Part shown: one piece after another, positions 1-8,515 of the stretch | Layout: every line of letters begins with the position of its first letter | Position numbering within the stretch: position 1 is the stretch's first letter | Assembly (NCBI GenBank): GCA_963788505.1 | Contig: CAWBGY010000009.1 | Span: forward strand, 1 to 64,000 | Source of the DNA: JAIQFF01 sp963788505 | Lineage (GTDB): Bacteria; Acidobacteriota; Terriglobia; Terriglobales; Acidobacteriaceae | DNA: 64,000 nt | Direction: 5' to 3' | Made by a program: the position numbers and the translations under genes | The notes under the pieces: model-generated | Databases searched by the model: none | The model's input: only the letters and a program-made list of their open reading frames with translations | Told to the model about the DNA's origin: nothing

Positions 1-2
1 GT

Positions 3-595
3 GTGGCGCGGATGGCGATCTCGACTTTCCGGTATACGAGCGTGCAGGAGCCGAGGACGGCACTGCGGCTGCGGATTCGCGAGATCGCTCAAACTCGGGT
101 TCGTTACGGCTACCGGAAAATCCGGGTGCCGCTGAATCGCGAGGACCGGCAGCGCATTCTTCGCTGCAACGTTACGCGTCGTCCGACGAGCACCTGGATT
201 GCGCAGCAGTTGCGAGAAGCCTTTCCTTATCAGTCTGCCCCCGAGTTCCTGATCCTGGATCATGACGCGACATACGGGTGGGAAGTCCCCTCCGCGCTTC
301 GGTCGATGAAGATCATTCCCACACGAACCTCGATCCGGAGTCCTTGGCAGAACGGCGTTGCCGAACGCTGGGTCGGAAGCTGCCGCCGAGAGCTGCTCGA
401 CCATGTCATCCTTCTGAACGAGCGGCATCTGAGGCGGCTCCTCTCGGAGTACGTCTCTTACTACCATGAGGACAGGACTCATCTCGGGCTGCGCAAGGAA
501 CGCCTGGCGGCAGAACCCGTTCTCCGGCGACCGGCTCGGTGATCTCCCAGGCCCGCCTGGACGGCTTGCACCATCGTTACAACCGCGCGGCCTGA
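3..595 (+). pseudogene. Chimeric, frameshifted transposase/integrase remnant
   Basis: Residues 1 to about 50 read like the HTH_21 segment before the integrase core of IS3-family OrfB (RIREIAQTRVRYGYRKI). The text then changes to the rve core of a different IS481-like integrase family (NVTRRPTSTWIAQQLREAF, later SPWQNGVAERWVGSCRREL and YYHEDRTHLGL). The join removes the first part of the catalytic core. The reading frame stops at 540-542, while the family's normal C-terminus (ARLDGLHHRYNRAA) continues one frame over to a stop at 593-595, so there is also a frameshift near 530. It is a dead product of recombination between two IS types. The 5' side lies at the window edge. Confidence 0.75.
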
Positions 596-857
596 AATCG
601 GCGGTGGAAGAAGGCTTGGGTTATTCCGGCGTGGTTAGCAGGTGTGTCGACTCACCCTGCCGATTCTCAGCAGATCCCGTCGCATCTCAAGGTCCACATC
701 TGGCAGCTAGTCACCGCTGGGGGTTGGACACTCTTGAGCGTCCACTCCTCGGCACGTTTTGAATTGTGGCGAACGACAACGCACAGATCACGGCAATGGC
801 AAGAAACGATCTGCACGGACTGAACATTGGACAGTTTTCCTTACTTCGCCGTCTCTC

Positions 858-2573
858 TTACTTCGCCATCGGTGCCGGCTCGGGGACGGTTAGAAATTGA
901 TCGGCCTTGACGTTTTCCAGTGTTTGCACAATCCCGCTGGGCCAGCGTATGCGAATGACCTTCACGACGCCAGCAGTGTCCAACCCAAAATGAACCCGCC
1001 GATCGCTTGATGATTCGTAGCTACTTGCCGTAGTCACGGTTGCATACTGTTTGCCGGCATCCGTTTCTGCCTCGACCTGTGCTCCAATGCCGTCACGGTT
1101 GCTCTTGACTCCAACCAGCTTGAGCGTGATCCAGTGGTTGTGATTCGGCGTCTCGTTGCGCAACACCCATGCTGGGCCATCGTTCGAGGTCACGACCAAA
1201 TCGATCCTGCCGTCATTGTCGAGATCGCCGGTCGCCAGCCCGCGCGCGATCCATTTCTGTCCGAAGACCTCGCCAGACTGGGCCGACACATCGACAAACG
1301 TCTTGCCCTCCTGGTTGTGCGCAAGCAGTGGCGGCTCGCGGTAATGCAAATGCGGCTCCTGAATCTCGATCGTATCCATCACGTGAGATTGCGCGACGAA
1401 GAGATCTTGCCAGCCGTCGTTGTCGTAGTCCAGAAACTTGACTCCCCATCCGGAGTGCAGCAACGTCATGCTGCCTAGACCCGTTGGGCCAGTGACGTAG
1501 GTAAACGTGCCGTCTCCGCCATTGGCAAATAGCGCATAGCGCTGATTGGCCAAATCGGTGATCACAACGTCGGGCCACCCATCATTATTGTAGTCTCCAA
1601 AGTCCACGCCCATGCCGGCGAAGGTGGCTCCGCTGCCGTCGAGCGCAAGGCCGGAAACCAGGCCGACTTCTTCGAACGTTCCGTTGGCTTTATTGTGAAA
1701 CAAGTATTCGGGAATGGAATCGTTGGCGATGAGAATGTCCATCCAGCCGTCGTGATCGTAGTCGGCGACCGCCACTCCCAGTCCTTTACCAGGCTTGTCC
1801 GCGCCCGCCCGATGAGACACCTCTGTGAACTTGCCACCACCGTCGTTGTGATAGAGAAGAATGGACGCCGGCTTGAAGATATCGGGATGACAATAGGCGC
1901 GGTACCCGTCTTTTCGCTCACCGCAGTAGATGTCATCGAAATCCCATTGCATGTAGCGGGCAACCACGAGGTCCAGCAGTCCGTCGTTGTCAAAGTCCAC
2001 CCATGCCGCGCTGGTGGCCCAGCCTGACCCCGCGACCCCGGCGTTGTCGGTCACGTCGGTGAATGTTCCGTTTCCGTTGTTGTGATAGAGCGTACTGCGC
2101 CCGTAGCCCGCAACGAAGAGGTCTTCGTATCCATCGTTGTCGTAGTCAGACACCGCTACGCCAGTGCAATAGCCGATCCCGGCTAGGCCCGCCTTTTCGG
2201 TTACGTCTTCGAAGGTTCCGTCTGCTTTTTGGTGATAAAGGCGATTCCAATACTTGGGAGCATCCTTCTGCGGGATAGCACCTTTTGGCATTGGATCATT
2301 GAGATGCGCGCCGTTGGCGAAGAAGATATCCAGGCGCCCGTCGTTGTCGAAGTCGAAGAGGGCGACGCCGGAACCCATGGTTTCGAGCAGGTATTTCCTG
2401 GATGTGGGAGAAGCCTCGTGCTTGAAGTGAATGCCCGATTTGTCGGTGACGTCGACAAATCGTCCCGCGGGGGGAGGCGTGGGCGGGGCTTGTCCAAAGA
2501 TGGAGCTCGCGGCAAACGCCAAGACCAGGGTGTTTCGGGTGTTGCGGACCAATCCCTTACGATGCTTTCGCAT
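858..2573 (-). CDS. Exported CRTAC-type FG-GAP/VCBS repeat protein with ASPIC/UnbV domain
   Basis: A secreted protein of 571 residues from the chosen start, M-R-K-H-R-K, which begins a signal peptide ending near SIFGQ. The frame stays open 22 codons further upstream, but that part overlaps the LacI remnant. Seven calcium-binding DxDxDG blades are visible (FDFDNDGRLDIFF, SDYDNDGYEDLFV, VDFDNDGLLDLVV, ADYDHDGWMDILI, GDYNNDGWPDVVI, LDYDNDGWQDLFV, GDLDNDGRIDLVV), as expected for an integrin-like beta-propeller. The C-terminal 100 residues are an ASPIC/UnbV domain (NHWITLKLVG, RIRWPSGIVQTL). These proteins are abundant in Acidobacteriota and planctomycetes and are extracellular. Their role is not established and may be carbohydrate or protein binding. 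It is not clearly in an operon. Confidence 0.9.
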   Translation of the reverse strand: MRKHRKGLVRNTRNTLVLAFAASSIFGQAPPTPPPAGRFVDVTDKSGIHFKHEASPTSRKYLLETMGSGVALFDFDNDGRLDIFFANGAHLNDPMPKGAIPQKDAPKYWNRLYHQKADGTFEDVTEKAGLAGIGYCTGVAVSDYDNDGYEDLFVAGYGRSTLYHNNGNGTFTDVTDNAGVAGSGWATSAAWVDFDNDGLLDLVVARYMQWDFDDIYCGERKDGYRAYCHPDIFKPASILLYHNDGGGKFTEVSHRAGADKPGKGLGVAVADYDHDGWMDILIANDSIPEYLFHNKANGTFEEVGLVSGLALDGSGATFAGMGVDFGDYNNDGWPDVVITDLANQRYALFANGGDGTFTYVTGPTGLGSMTLLHSGWGVKFLDYDNDGWQDLFVAQSHVMDTIEIQEPHLHYREPPLLAHNQEGKTFVDVSAQSGEVFGQKWIARGLATGDLDNDGRIDLVVTSNDGPAWVLRNETPNHNHWITLKLVGVKSNRDGIGAQVEAETDAGKQYATVTTASSYESSSDRRVHFGLDTAGVVKVIRIRWPSGIVQTLENVKADQFLTVPEPAPMAK

Positions 2574-2962
2574 ACTCGTGGAATGCTCTCGACATTCTCC
2601 ATCGCTCGGCGATAGCCCGCGTAGCATCTCGCAAACCATGGAAGGCCGACGTGACCAACAAACCAGATGTCTTTGTGGCCTAACGCTTGGAGATAGCGGG
2701 TGATGTCGTATCCACCCTGGACGTCGTCAGTATCCACGGTATTGTAGACGCCATCCGCTATGACATCTAAAATGTTGTTGCCCAAAGTGGCAAAAGGAAT
2801 TCCCTCTTGCCTCAGTGCGATCAGTAGGTTTTCTGAGTTCGTACCAGCGAGCACCGCGGCCTGGACGACGTCGCGACGTCTCCGCACTTTGGGCAGGATA
2901 AGCTCATACCACGGAGCCCGAGCCGGATAATCCAATGACAACTGGCCGCCCGTTGCACCCAC
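2550..2962 (-). pseudogene. LacI-family regulator remnant (middle of the sensor domain)
   Basis: About 138 residues read like the periplasmic-binding-protein-like sensor domain of a LacI/PurR regulator: QAAVLAGTNSENLLIALRQ, IPFATLGNN, NTVDTDDVQGGYDITRYL, GHKDIWFVG, ARCYAGYRRAM. The DNA-binding headpiece is missing upstream, and the end runs directly into the signal-peptide region of the FG-GAP gene, so both ends are lost. It cannot act as a repressor. It matters because a LacI-type palindrome lies 4.5 kb away, between the divergent GH127-like genes; this may be the ruin of their regulator (inference). Confidence 0.7.
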
Positions 2963-3021
2963 TCAGGCACTACATTGCCCGTCAGACTGAACAGATCAAC
3001 CAGCGCAACCCTTGAACGGTC

Positions 3022-3828
3022 TCATTGCGCGCGTTCCTTGTTTGGCTTGGAACGCTTCGCCGAGAACGACCGTACTCCCGCGGTAACTTGATTGAGCGCC
3101 TCGACCATCAGCACGTACTCGCTGCCCATGGCGATCCAGTCGATCCCTTTTTCGATCCAGTAAGTGAGCTGCGCCAGGTTAATACCTGTACCGATGCCCA
3201 CCGGCACACCAGCTTTGTGCCCCGCAACGATCACTCGCTCGATCGCTTCTTTAACCTCGGGATGTTGCGGCTCGCCCATGCGACCCATAGAGCCCGACAA
3301 ATCGTTAGGGCCGAGTACAAGGCTTGCAATCCCCGGAACAGCGGCAATCGCGTCAATATTGTTTACGGCGTTGATGTGCTCAATTTGGAGAATTGTCAGC
3401 ACCGACTCGTTTTCTGATCGGCAAAAGTCCGGGCCGCTGAGCCGGCCAAAGGCAGACGGCCTGCGGGGGCCATATCCTCGAATGCCGTCCGGAGGATAGC
3501 GGCACGCCGCAATCGCCTGCTGCGCTTCTTCGACACTACGAATCATCGGTACGATGACACCATCGGCGCCCACATCCAAAACCGGTTTGATCAGAACGGC
3601 GTCATTCCAGGGGACTCGCACTATTCCAGTACAGTCGCCGCCTTTTGCAGCCATCAAATGGCCCTGGACTCGCTCCACGGTGAGCGGAGAATGCTCCATG
3701 TCAATCCACACGAAGTCCATGCCGTAGGAGAGCGCTTCGGTTATACAGGGATCCGGCGAGCCCACCACCGTTCCGAGGACAACCGAGCCGCTCTTCAACT
3801 TTTGCCTGAATTTGGACGCGTTCTGCAT
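3022..3828 (-). CDS. HpcH/HpaI family aldolase (2-keto-3-deoxy sugar-acid type)
   Basis: 268 residues, the usual length for class II pyruvate aldolases of the HpcH/HpaI family. Family features visible: WIDMEHSPLTVE near residue 41, the RVPWND strand, GADGVIVPMI, the metal-binding Glu in QIEHINAVNNID, LVLGPNDLSGSMG, and a Gly-rich GIGTGIN loop. Relatives such as RhmA/YfaU split 2-keto-3-deoxy-L-rhamnonate or related acids into pyruvate and an aldehyde in the cytoplasm. The exact substrate cannot be read from the sequence. An SDR gene lies just upstream on the same strand (gap about 93 nt to its stop), consistent with a short sugar-acid catabolic unit. Confidence 0.88.
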   Translation of the reverse strand: MQNASKFRQKLKSGSVVLGTVVGSPDPCITEALSYGMDFVWIDMEHSPLTVERVQGHLMAAKGGDCTGIVRVPWNDAVLIKPVLDVGADGVIVPMIRSVEEAQQAIAACRYPPDGIRGYGPRRPSAFGRLSGPDFCRSENESVLTILQIEHINAVNNIDAIAAVPGIASLVLGPNDLSGSMGRMGEPQHPEVKEAIERVIVAGHKAGVPVGIGTGINLAQLTYWIEKGIDWIAMGSEYVLMVEALNQVTAGVRSFSAKRSKPNKERAQ

Positions 3829-3921
3829 ACGATAGAAGATCTCCAGACACCAGAATTGTGTTCAATCTATAAATGATGTGATCAGTATGAAGTCAGATCG
3901 CTCTGTTCTCTAAACCTCGAC

Positions 3922-4761
3922 CTATCTTTTCTTCAGCCCCTCGACGTATCCCACACCCCATTGTTCTTTTCGGCGTGCACGGAAGTCCCCCGTGAGCGGC
4001 ATAATCGCACTTTGGCCGCCGTCACAGATGATTGTCTGACCGATGATGTACCGCGATTCGTCGGAGGCCAGGAAGATCGCCAATCTGCCGATATCCCTCG
4101 GCGCACCAACAAACCCAGCCGGCGTTGCCTTGCCCGCCGACTCGACGTCGAATTTTTCTCCCAGCACCTCGCGATGCCCTTCGGTGAAGATCCAGCCGGG
4201 AGCGATGGCGTTCACCCGAACGCCCTTGCCAATCAATTCCAACGCAAGCGCACGAGTGAATGCCACAATAGCCCCCTTTGTCCCTGCGTAAACAGAGTGC
4301 TCCGTCAATCCGGCAAAAGCATGCACTGAAGCGACGTTGATAACGATTCCTTTTCCTTGCTTTTGCATAGCTGGCAGGAGCGCCTGGATGAGAAAAAACT
4401 GGGCGCGAATGTTGACGTCGTAGAGTGCACCAAACACTTCAGGAGTTACGTCCTCAAACGAGAGGTTAGCTGTGATGCCTGCATTGTTAACCAACACATC
4501 GATTCCACCGAGGAAATCCGTCACTTCACTGGCCAGCTGTTGGATGGAGTCTATCTTCCGGAAGTCGGCCTCGAATATCTTCGCCTTCCCGCCGCCCTTG
4601 ACGATTTCCAGCCTTGCTGATTCAGCACCTTCCGGGTTGGGCCAATAATGAATGGCAACTGTGGCGCCCTCCCGTGCGAATTCCAGCGCCACTCCACGGC
4701 CGATACCGGTGCCCGCGCCCGTAACCAGCACTTTCTTGTTTTCCAGTTGTCGGCTTGCCAT
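3922..4761 (-). CDS. SDR-family oxidoreductase (glucose/sugar 1-dehydrogenase-like)
   Basis: Classical short-chain dehydrogenase of about 279 residues starting at M-A-S-R-Q-L-E-N-K-K. That ATG follows GGAAGGCGACAAG. An upstream in-frame ATG at 4812 lies against IS sequence and is less likely. Motifs: TGAGTGIGRG cofactor loop, NNAGI, the catalytic Ser region INVASVHAF, YAGTKGA (YxxxK), NAIAPGWIFTEG, and the C-terminal IICDGGQSA. It is probably NAD(P)-dependent oxidation of a sugar or polyol. With the HpaI-type aldolase it could form part of a non-phosphorylative sugar pathway (inference). Confidence 0.88.
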   Translation of the reverse strand: MASRQLENKKVLVTGAGTGIGRGVALEFAREGATVAIHYWPNPEGAESARLEIVKGGGKAKIFEADFRKIDSIQQLASEVTDFLGGIDVLVNNAGITANLSFEDVTPEVFGALYDVNIRAQFFLIQALLPAMQKQGKGIVINVASVHAFAGLTEHSVYAGTKGAIVAFTRALALELIGKGVRVNAIAPGWIFTEGHREVLGEKFDVESAGKATPAGFVGAPRDIGRLAIFLASDESRYIIGQTIICDGGQSAIMPLTGDFRARRKEQWGVGYVEGLKKR

Positions 4762-4808
4762 CTTGTCGCCTTCCAATCCGCTTCGGCGGTTTGACGTCGT
4801 TTTAGACT

Positions 4809-5293
4809 TCACAGTTTAGACTTTACAGGCAGCCTAAGCCGGCCCAGTTGGAACGTTTGGCAGTTGCAGTGGAGTGTTAGTGTAACGACTTGTTCGACAT
4901 TTCCGTAGTCGTCGCGGGGGGTGTGGAGATGTGGGAAACGCGGAGCGTTGTCCACATCTCCACACCACTCTTGCTTTGGCAAGATCGCTTGCGGTGCCGG
5001 GGGTGGATAGCCCCGCGCCGAGTACGGCCGCTCCGTGTTGTATTCCACTCGCCACCTCTCAGTCAGAATCTGCGCCTCCTTCACAGTGAGTAAAAGACCT
5101 CGCCGTTCAAGAACTCATCGCGCAACTTCCCGTTGAAGCTCTCACAGCCCCCGTTCTCCCACGGACTCCCAGGCTCGACGTACAACGTCTTCGTGCCCAG
5201 CTTTCCCAGCCACTTCCGCAACTCCTCGGCGATGAACTCCGGCCCATAGCACCCTCGGGAACGTAGCGACCGGAAGCTAAGCCAACAGGCCAT
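4809..5293 (-). pseudogene. IS3-family OrfB C-terminal remnant with frameshift
   Basis: Two frames together give the C-terminal third of an IS3-family transposase: YGPEFIAEELRKWLGKLGTK, ENGGCESFNGKLRDEF, then after a stop/frameshift at about 5081-5090 KEAQILTERWRVEYNTERPY and PPAPQAIL. The catalytic Glu region survives, but the two Asp blocks and OrfA are missing. Both ends are truncated. It lies immediately upstream of the SDR start. Confidence 0.85.
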
Positions 5294-5435
5294 GGTCAGT
5301 CCAGAAGCCTCCTATACCGTGAGTGTGCCGAACATTCATCTTCTTCTCCTTGGATCGGCTTGTGTCAGCTTGATTGGTCGAGCCAAATCCCCGACTCGGT
5401 AGTGCCCTGCTGTTTCCGCTGTTTGGCGACGGAAG

Positions 5436-7361
5436 TTACCAGGAGCGAATGATGTGCGCCGTGGTGAGCGGAGCGGCTTTTTTCATGGGTGCGACATCAC
5501 CGGTCAAATAGCCGCGGTCTTGGTACGCGGGATAGATGACGGAAACATCGAGTTTGCCACCTTCCCACGTTCTACTCTGATCTCCCTCAAGCGATCTGAC
5601 CTTCATGGCGGAGCCTGCCTTCAGAACTACCTCGTACTTATACCGGCCCAGGGCCTTGGGCTCCCGGCCGCGGTTTCCGTAGTCATCCACTGTAAAAGTG
5701 CGCACTTCTTCATGGATTGGGAACGCCAGCGTCACGACTGCGGATGTGGGCACGCGTTCGAGCAGCAGATAGTTGCCCACAAAGTGCACGGGAACAGGAC
5801 TGCCATTGACGCGGCAAGTGACTCTATGCCGCTGCGTCCATCCCGGGATGCGAATCAAAACTCGCCGCGCCTTTTTGTTGCGCAGCACGACCTTTCCCTG
5901 GTAAGGCAGATAGCTCTCCACATCCAGCCAAGGGGACTGGCGGTTCAGCAACAGGTTCACAGTTGCGGTCGCGTCCTTAAACTGCACGATACTTTCCCAG
6001 GCGGAGTACAGAGACTGCGCGCCGTTCGCCATGCAGCAATTCTGCAATACCGTGCTTAGGGCGACCGGAGATCCCCAGCCGCAATAGGTCCCCACGGCCC
6101 GCTCCAACAGCTTTTCCTGCTCCGGGGTCAGGTTGGAGTTGAGCCGCTTCATCTTTTCGAGATCAATGAATTGGCCCTCGGTCAAGTGGTTCCTGACGTA
6201 GCCGTCCACGTCATCCCAGTAATCTCCAAGGCCAGCGTAAGAAAGATGAAGAGCGAGGGAAATCATGTCGGCCAGGCAGCAGGTCTCATGCGAATGCTTG
6301 CCAGCGTATTCCTCGCACCAGCCCAGCGGACCGATACCAAGATTGCGCGAGAATTCGTATCCGTCCCGCGCAAACTGCTGCATGCCGGTGTCGTTAGTGG
6401 CAATGCCGCAGGCTAGGATTCCGCGCAGCGCCATCACGTGCCCGTGAAAGTGCCCACGGTAGACACCATGTTCGGCCGGCGCCACTCCGCGGGCATACTC
6501 CTGCGGAACCCAGCCAGAATCGGGCAACAGGAGAAAGCGGGTGAGTTTCGTCGCCAGCTCGAGCGTCTTTTCATCCTGCAGCCGCTCCGCCAGTCGGACC
6601 AGCGGCAGGATCGTGCCCCCCAGATACATGGGAATTCCAAAAGTATCGTCCGGCACATCCGCCATGTTGGGTTGCGGCTTGCGTAGAAGTTCCGTCACTT
6701 TCCAGCCGGATTTCGGATAACTGAAGACGTCGCCGTAGCCGGGCGTCGTCGGGTAGTAGACGTAATCGTCCTTGGCAATGGCGATCTCGGCTAGGCGATT
6801 GCCGATCTTGCGGGCTCGTTGCATCCATTCCGGATTGCTATCGTAGTCGTGCTGCGCGAGCAAGGCGCGAATCATGCGCCCCTGACCATAGATGTTGGCG
6901 TAGTCTTCAGGACTACTTTTGTCCCAGGGACGTTCGGGCCCGATTTTGCAGTAGAACAGCCCGTCTTCCTCAATGCAGCTCAGCATGAATTTCCGGTAGC
7001 GCTCCTCCATGTCGTTAAAGCGCTCACTCGCAGTCATAGCGCGCATCATCACCACGGCTTCCCAGTACTTCGGCCCGCAGGCCGCAAAGCTGATGGCATC
7101 ATGAATGAACGTCGGCGGCGCCAGTTTCACCCTGAAGTAAAATTCCGGCACATTTCCCCAGTCCATCGTCCCGATCAGGCCGTTGAGAGCAAAGTTCCCC
7201 CGTTCCACCAGATCCAGAGTGGCGGGGACTTCCGTGGACGAATTCTTTGACTTCGTATCTATTTCCGAAGCCCGCACAGAGCTTGCCACGAGCGCCAAAC
7301 TCGCGGCTGCCGCCGAAGCATCTCGAAAGAATCCCCGTCGTGTGGTCTTCATAGCTGCCAT
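5436..7361 (-). CDS. TAT-exported GH127-like glycosidase (beta-L-arabinofuranosidase superfamily)
   Basis: About 640 residues. The N-terminus MKTTRRGFFRDASAAAASLA is a twin-arginine signal. Two close ATGs (7361 and 7352) follow an AAGGGGGAA ribosome site; the open frame further upstream (to 7595) crosses the promoter and is not coding. The body resembles GH127/DUF1680 proteins with an (alpha/alpha)6 barrel. The ExC (HETCCLADM) and CC (QNCCMANG) blocks match the family's zinc-ligand and nucleophile-Cys pattern. Expected activity is removal of L-arabinofuranose or a related sugar in the periplasm; the substrate is not determinable. It is divergent from a broken TonB receptor and paralogous to 8516-10438 and to the remnant at 23970-24836. 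Confidence 0.8.
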   Translation of the reverse strand: MAAMKTTRRGFFRDASAAAASLALVASSVRASEIDTKSKNSSTEVPATLDLVERGNFALNGLIGTMDWGNVPEFYFRVKLAPPTFIHDAISFAACGPKYWEAVVMMRAMTASERFNDMEERYRKFMLSCIEEDGLFYCKIGPERPWDKSSPEDYANIYGQGRMIRALLAQHDYDSNPEWMQRARKIGNRLAEIAIAKDDYVYYPTTPGYGDVFSYPKSGWKVTELLRKPQPNMADVPDDTFGIPMYLGGTILPLVRLAERLQDEKTLELATKLTRFLLLPDSGWVPQEYARGVAPAEHGVYRGHFHGHVMALRGILACGIATNDTGMQQFARDGYEFSRNLGIGPLGWCEEYAGKHSHETCCLADMISLALHLSYAGLGDYWDDVDGYVRNHLTEGQFIDLEKMKRLNSNLTPEQEKLLERAVGTYCGWGSPVALSTVLQNCCMANGAQSLYSAWESIVQFKDATATVNLLLNRQSPWLDVESYLPYQGKVVLRNKKARRVLIRIPGWTQRHRVTCRVNGSPVPVHFVGNYLLLERVPTSAVVTLAFPIHEEVRTFTVDDYGNRGREPKALGRYKYEVVLKAGSAMKVRSLEGDQSRTWEGGKLDVSVIYPAYQDRGYLTGDVAPMKKAAPLTTAHIIRSW

Positions 7362-7451
7362 TTCCCCCTTGTCGCTAGACTCTTGTATTGGCAATCCCAC
7401 TGGAGAAGCGAGCAGATCAGTGGTGTCAATATCAACATCACGTTCTATTTT

Positions 7452-7481
7452 ATAATACGAAAGCAGATGCGCATTTGTCAA
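7452..7481 (-). promoter_or_regulatory. Sigma-70-type promoter for the minus-strand GH127-like gene
   Basis: On the minus strand TTGACA (7476-7481) is separated by 18 nt from TATTAT (7452-7457). Transcription would start about 85 nt before the GH127-like start codon. The element has a perfect -35 box in an AT-rich divergent intergenic region. Confidence 0.6.
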
Positions 7482-7494
7482 AATCGAAACATCT

Positions 7495-7512
7495 GATATT
7501 GAGCGCAATATC
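7495..7512. promoter_or_regulatory. LacI-type palindromic operator candidate
   Basis: An 18-bp site with perfect 7-bp arms, GATATTG and CAATATC, around AGCG. The TTG...CGCAA core matches the general look of LacI-family operators. It sits between the two divergent promoters (7452-7481 and 7537-7565) and could control both GH127-like genes and the TonB receptor. Confidence 0.5.
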
Positions 7513-7536
7513 CTCCATATGTTTAATGAAAGTTGC

Positions 7537-7565
7537 TTGACAAATGGACCTAATTTGCATGTAAT
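7537..7565 (+). promoter_or_regulatory. Sigma-70-type promoter upstream of the TonB receptor remnant
   Basis: TTGACA (7537-7542), 17-nt spacer, TGTAAT (7560-7565). The spacing is optimal. The GTG start of the receptor remnant is at 7599, and the GH127-like gene at 8516 could be read from here. Confidence 0.6.
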
Positions 7566-7598
7566 AGTAATGTAGCTTCTTATCCAAAGAAACACTAT

Positions 7599-8490
7599 GT
7601 GACAACCGAAAAAGAATCGGCCGGATGGAGATGGATATGCGTCCTTTTCGCTGGGACGTTAGTAGTGTTGTTCTCCGTGGTCTTGTTTGCCATTGGCGTT
7701 GCAGCCGGCCAACTTGCCTCTACGGGGCGTATTGTCGGCTTATTACTTACCCGGGCTTTGGCCAGCTTATGATCCGGGCCCCGATCGGAAACAAACGTGT
7801 ATCATGGAGTGCAATTGTCGGCTGAACGACGTTACTCACGAGGGGTGACGTTTGAGGCAAGTTATACGGTCCAGAAAAACCTGGGTCTGGCCCGTGTAAA
7901 TAACGTCGCGAACCAGACCGGCTCTCTTACTCCATATCTATTCGACCCAGCACACGACCGTGGTCCGATCCAGTTTGATGTCCCACAGAAAGTTGTGATG
8001 TCTGGCGTGTGGAGCATTCCGCTCTTTGCGCAACAATAGGGCATCGCGAGGCAGGTCCTAGATGGTTGGGACCTGACGACAATTGGATATTGGCAAGGTG
8101 GATTTTCGATTACAGTCGGCGGTGGGGGCGACAATTCGCGAACCGGAGAAAACCTTGATCGCGCGGACGTGGTCTCCGGCGTTAGTTTCAGTCCGGCAGG
8201 TGGACGGACGGACGAAGTAGGAGGCCTTTGGTTCAATCCTGCGGCCTTCCAACGCAACGCAGAAGGCACTTTTGGAACATCTTCTTGGGAATTCTTCGCG
8301 GATCGGGAAGCTGCGACATCGATGTCGGAATTTACAAGAACTTTCCCATGGCCGAGTCACGGCGCCTGCAATTTCGCGCCGAGCTTTTTAACGCACTCAA
8401 CCACGAAAACCCATCGTCACCGAATACCAACATTAACGATTCCCAGAATTTCGGAGTTCGGGCTGAAGTTTACCTTGAGAAAATCATAAC
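7599..8490 (+). pseudogene. TonB-dependent receptor with internal deletion (N- and C-terminal ends only)
   Basis: From GTG 7599 the frame gives a hydrophobic signal segment (LVVLFSVVLFAIGVAAG) followed by GRIVG, the usual start of the mature carboxypeptidase-regulatory domain. At about 7745 the text jumps to barrel C-terminus (HGVQLSAERRYSRGVTFEAS, LDGWDLTTIGYWQGGFSITV, WFNPAAFQRNAEGTFG). A stop at 8037-8039 and a frameshift near 8280-8320 follow, then RLQFRAELFNALNHENP. Compared with the intact 1105-residue receptor at 18290, more than 800 codons of plug and barrel are missing. It was probably the outer-membrane importer partnered with the GH127-like gene just downstream. Confidence 0.8.
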
Positions 8491-8515
8491 TGGGGACAAT
8501 CATTTGGGAGACATC

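Noticed and set aside
1134..2278. Several plus-strand open frames over the FG-GAP gene
   Set aside because: They are antisense to repeated DxDxDG codons; no domain or ribosome site.
7352..7595. N-terminal extension of the minus-strand GH127-like gene
   Set aside because: It crosses the promoter and operator, and the twin-arginine signal starts at 7352-7361.
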